Both the position numbers and the translations under genes were made by a program. A DNA stretch of 17,551 nt from an uncultured Bacilli bacterium (lineage in GTDB: Bacteria; Bacillota_I; Bacilli_A; RF39; UBA660): the NCBI GenBank assembly GCA_947598455.1, contig CANQFI010000023.1, positions 1-17,551 on the forward strand, written 5' to 3'. Position 1 is the first letter of the stretch. Each line of letters begins with the position of its first letter. Shown piece after piece: positions 15,237 through 17,551 of the stretch. The notes beneath the pieces are model-generated. The model was not told the origin of the DNA. It saw nothing but the letters and a program-made list of their open reading frames with translations, and did not search any database.

Positions 15237-15266
15237 TTGACGAACAATAGTTCTTCATTATATAAT
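15237..15266 (+). promoter_or_regulatory. Sigma-A-type promoter of the putative non-coding RNA
   Basis: TTGACG (15237-15242), 18 bp, TATAAT (15261-15266). It lies right after the terminator and has no protein gene for over 200 bp downstream. Expected transcription start is near 15273. Confidence 0.75.
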
Positions 15267-15412
15267 TACTTTATGGAGAAAAATTATAATTTATGTTGGT
15301 GACTAAAAAATTATTTTTTTTAGATTAAAGAATGAAAAAAGAAATGTACGGTGGCGACCATCGGAATTTAGGCTTGTGGAGGAGGAGACTCCTATGAAGC
15401 AGGAAAAAGGAA

Positions 15413-15440
15413 TTGTGAGGTTTCTTATGTAAAATATAAT
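15413..15440 (+). promoter_or_regulatory. Possible promoter for the U32 gene
   Basis: TTGTGA (15413-15418), 16 bp, TATAAT (15435-15440). It overlaps the left arm of the long palindrome. Transcription would start near 15447 and give a leader of about 45 nt. Another TATAAT (15470-15475) is too close to the ribosome site to serve this gene. Confidence 0.4.
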
Positions 15441-15469
15441 AATTTTAATTATTTATTTTACTTTTGTTC
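15429..15469 (+). terminator. Long AT-rich palindrome, probable terminator
   Basis: GTAAAATA (15429-15436) pairs with TATTTTAC (15454-15461). After one bulged T, AATAATT (15438-15444) pairs with AATTATT (15447-15453). The tail is TTTTGTTCT. It could end the non-coding RNA, act as an attenuator for the U32 gene, or be an operator over the possible promoter at 15413-15440. Confidence 0.5.
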
Positions 15470-15491
15470 TATAATAAATTGGGTGATTTAC

Positions 15492-17551
15492 ATGAAAAAA
15501 ACTGAATTACTAATCCCAGCGGGCAATATGGAATGTCTAAGCGCTGCCATCCATAATGGCGCCGATGCAATATATATAGGTGGTAAAAAATTTGGAGCTC
15601 GTGCTTATTCTAATAATTTTACAGATGAAGAAATAATTACAGCCATCAAACTATGCCACTTATACAATGTTAAATTATATGTAACCGTTAATACCATGAT
15701 ATATAATGAAGAAATAAATGAAGTAATAAATTATATAAACTTCCTTTATAATAATCATATTGATGCTGTAATTATGCAAGATATCGGTCTAATAAATCTT
15801 ACTAGAAAAGAAATACCTAACTTAGAAATTCATGTTTCAACCCAAACTCACAATCATAATGAATATGGTATTAAATACTTTAAAGATATTGGTTGTAAAA
15901 GAGTAGTCTTTGATCGTGAGTTATCATTAAATGAAATAAAAAATATCAATATCGATATTGAAAAAGAAGTATTTGTCTATGGTGCTTTATGTATTTGTTA
16001 TTCTGGTAATTGCTTATTTAGTGCCTTAAACGGAAATCGTAGTGCCAATCGTGGAATGTGTGTAGGTTCATGTCGTCTTCCTTATAAATTATTAAAAGAC
16101 AATAAAGAAACCGATAACGGTTATTTACTAAGTACAAAAGATTTAAATACCTTACCATACCTTAAAGATATCTTAGATGCTAATATAGAGTCCCTAAAAG
16201 TCGAAGGACGTATGAAAAGTAAAGAATATGTTGCCTTAGTAACTAAAACATTTCGTCATTTAATAGATAATTACTATAATGGTCAAGAAATTAAAATAAC
16301 TAAAGAAGAAGAAACTAATCTTCTTAAAACATATAATCGCGAATTTACTAAAGGATATCTTTTTAATGAAACAAATATAATAAATAAAAAAACTTCTAAT
16401 CACCAAGGAATACCTATAGGTAAAGTAATAAAAGTAACTAAAAATAAAATAATTATTAAATTAAGGGAAGACCTTCATCAAGAAGATGCCATCCGTATAT
16501 CAAATACTAATACTGGTATGTATTTAAATACTTTATATAATGAAAAAGGTTTACTAACTAATGAAGTCTTAAAAAATAATATTTGTCAAATAGATAATAA
16601 AAATCATTTAGAAGAAGCAACTATTTTAAATAGTCTTATCTTAAAAACTATTGATTATAAATTAAATCAATCTCTAAATAATATAGCTGAAAAGAAAATA
16701 CCCCTAGATATTTATTTTAAAGCCCACTTAGATGACAAAACAGAACTAATAATAAAAGAACAAACAAATTATCTTAAAATAACTAAAAAAGCTCCAGAAA
16801 AAGCTTTAAAAGTTCCAATAACTAAAGATAATATAATAAAACAACTATCTAAACTAGGTAATACTCCATTTATAGTCAATAATATCAATATTGATATCGA
16901 TTCTAACATCTATATTAATATTAAAGACTTAAATGAAATAAGAAGAGAAGCTATAACTAAACTAATTAATCAAAAACAAAATAATATACCTAATAATAAT
17001 CAAGTAAACATAAAAAAATTCCCAAGTACATATGAATCAAAACCTTTAATAAGTATTTTAACTCGTACTGAAGAACAACTTCTCATATCTCTAAAAAATA
17101 ATATAGATATAATCTATACTACAGATGAAAACATCTATTATAAATATAAAAAATATAATAATATTTATTTAAGATTAAATAGAGTATTAAAAGACTTTAA
17201 AAACTATCAAAATGAAAGATTATTATGTACTGAATTAGGTTCTATATATAAATATAAAGATAATAATACGATAAGAACAGATTACTACTTAAATATAGCT
17301 AATGATTATAGTATAAATACTTTAGAAGATTTAAATGTTAAAGGCATTACTTTAAGCGTTGAATCAACTATAAATACTTTAAATAATATTAATAGCAAAA
17401 AACAAAGTGAAATAATTATTTATGGTACATTAGAAAATATGATTATTAAAAATAATATTTTTAATATAAATAATGAAATTACTTATTTAGTAGATTTAAA
17501 AAATCTTAAATATCAAGTAGCATATGATGGTTACACCCATATCTTTAATCA
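15492..17551 (+). CDS. Peptidase U32 family protein, RlhA/TrhP-like (3' end cut by window)
   Basis: At least 686 residues, open to the window edge. The N-terminus (ELLIPAGNMECLSAAIHNGADAIYIGGKKFGAR) starts the U32 TIM-barrel-like domain. The family signature is exact at 159-178 (EVFVYGALC...SGNCLFSA), and Cys167, Cys174, Cys190 and Cys194 give the C-x6-C-x15-C-x3-C set expected for an iron-sulfur cluster. A small beta domain (near 310-340) and a DUF3656-like region ending near residue 500 follow, then a further barrel-like stretch. Originally named collagenases, several U32 proteins are now known to hydroxylate RNA: TrhP on tRNA U34, RlhA on 23S rRNA C2501. The DUF3656-like part leans toward RlhA, but the exact target is not decided. 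A GGGTGAT site precedes the ATG. Confidence 0.93.
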   Translation, partial: MKKTELLIPAGNMECLSAAIHNGADAIYIGGKKFGARAYSNNFTDEEIITAIKLCHLYNVKLYVTVNTMIYNEEINEVINYINFLYNNHIDAVIMQDIGLINLTRKEIPNLEIHVSTQTHNHNEYGIKYFKDIGCKRVVFDRELSLNEIKNINIDIEKEVFVYGALCICYSGNCLFSALNGNRSANRGMCVGSCRLPYKLLKDNKETDNGYLLSTKDLNTLPYLKDILDANIESLKVEGRMKSKEYVALVTKTFRHLIDNYYNGQEIKITKEEETNLLKTYNREFTKGYLFNETNIINKKTSNHQGIPIGKVIKVTKNKIIIKLREDLHQEDAIRISNTNTGMYLNTLYNEKGLLTNEVLKNNICQIDNKNHLEEATILNSLILKTIDYKLNQSLNNIAEKKIPLDIYFKAHLDDKTELIIKEQTNYLKITKKAPEKALKVPITKDNIIKQLSKLGNTPFIVNNINIDIDSNIYINIKDLNEIRREAITKLINQKQNNIPNNNQVNIKKFPSTYESKPLISILTRTEEQLLISLKNNIDIIYTTDENIYYKYKKYNNIYLRLNRVLKDFKNYQNERLLCTELGSIYKYKDNNTIRTDYYLNIANDYSINTLEDLNVKGITLSVESTINTLNNINSKKQSEIIIYGTLENMIIKNNIFNINNEITYLVDLKNLKYQVAYDGYTHIFN

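Larger units (their letters stand above)
15273..15470 (+). ncRNA. Putative structured RNA with TnpB-3'-end/omega-RNA-like core
   Basis: About 200 nt bounded by a good promoter and a palindromic terminator-like element. The core (about 15347-15406) is roughly half G+C in DNA that is otherwise mostly A/T. Read from 15351 it gives VATIGI-stop-ACGGGD, close to the VGTTGIxACG stretch typical near the C-terminus of IS200/IS605 TnpB proteins. It also holds ATGAAGCAGGAA (15394-15405), which in many tnpB genes encodes the terminal MKQE and lies in the overlapping omega-RNA scaffold. In-frame stops at 15333 and 15366 rule out coding. A GNRA hairpin (AGGAG-GAGA-CTCCT, 15380-15393) and an A/T hairpin (15303-15310 with 15316-15323) are visible. 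No tnpB or tnpA remains. It may instead be a leader of the downstream U32 gene. TnpB likeness is from memory. Confidence 0.5.

Noticed and set aside
15273..15470. 6S RNA, T-box, SRP RNA or a known riboswitch
   Set aside because: Length would suit 6S RNA, but I see no long-range pairing of the two ends. The T-box GGGTGG..ACCGCG motif and the SRP GGAAGGAAGCAGC loop are absent. The TnpB-like core is the better explanation, though a covariance search is needed to exclude 6S.
1..17551. Mycoplasma-type code (TGA as Trp), CRISPR array, tRNA or rRNA genes
   Set aside because: TGA ends real genes at overlaps (3175-3177, 8952-8954) and Trp is TGG throughout. No regularly spaced repeats, tRNA cloverleaf or rRNA sequence was noticed.

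Overview
The window comes from a very AT-rich, low-GC Gram-positive-type bacterium. Gene starts carry AGGAGG/GGTGA-type Shine-Dalgarno sites and promoters look like sigma-A sites. TGA is used as a stop codon (Wzx-type gene, sugar-kinase-like gene) and Trp is encoded by TGG, so this is not a code-4 mycoplasma. Composition and gene content fit an uncultured gut Bacilli lineage near the Acholeplasma/RF39 group. That placement is inference, because no rRNA or marker gene is present. All genes lie on the + strand.

Region 1 (51-6741) is a tightly packed cell-surface polysaccharide operon: Wzy/O-antigen-ligase-like polymerase, Wzx-like flippase, GT2, GT32-like and GT4 glycosyltransferases, and a TagA/WecG/CpsF (GT26) transferase. 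It ends at a hairpin terminator. Region 2 (6820-7932) is a separately promoted UDP-GlcNAc 2-epimerase. It makes UDP-ManNAc, the donor known for TagA, so the two genes probably feed one linkage-unit step. Together they suggest a lipid-linked glycan assembled on a GlcNAc-ManNAc primer, flipped by Wzx and polymerised by Wzy.

Region 3 (8046-9207) is a PfkB-fold protein lacking the usual catalytic Asp, overlapped by a stand-alone Smr-domain protein. Region 4 (9383-15188) is a string of short transcription units of mostly unrecognised genes. It holds a 139-aa soluble orphan, then two adjacent membrane proteins that look like the N-terminal half of LytR-CpsA-Psr proteins without the catalytic domain. 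An RDD membrane protein follows, then a 442-aa membrane protein with an internal duplication, a 460-aa protein with a hydrophobic hairpin, Pro-rich linker and coiled coil, and a DUF1292-like small protein.

Region 5 (15189-15491) is a 303-bp stretch without a protein gene. It holds a terminator, a good promoter, a GC-rich structured segment resembling the 3' end of tnpB (omega-RNA scaffold), and a long AT-rich palindrome that may be a terminator. No intact tnpB is present in the window. This is the strongest candidate for something undescribed. Region 6 (15492 to the window end) is a U32 peptidase-family protein (RlhA/TrhP-like RNA hydroxylation family), cut off by the window edge.
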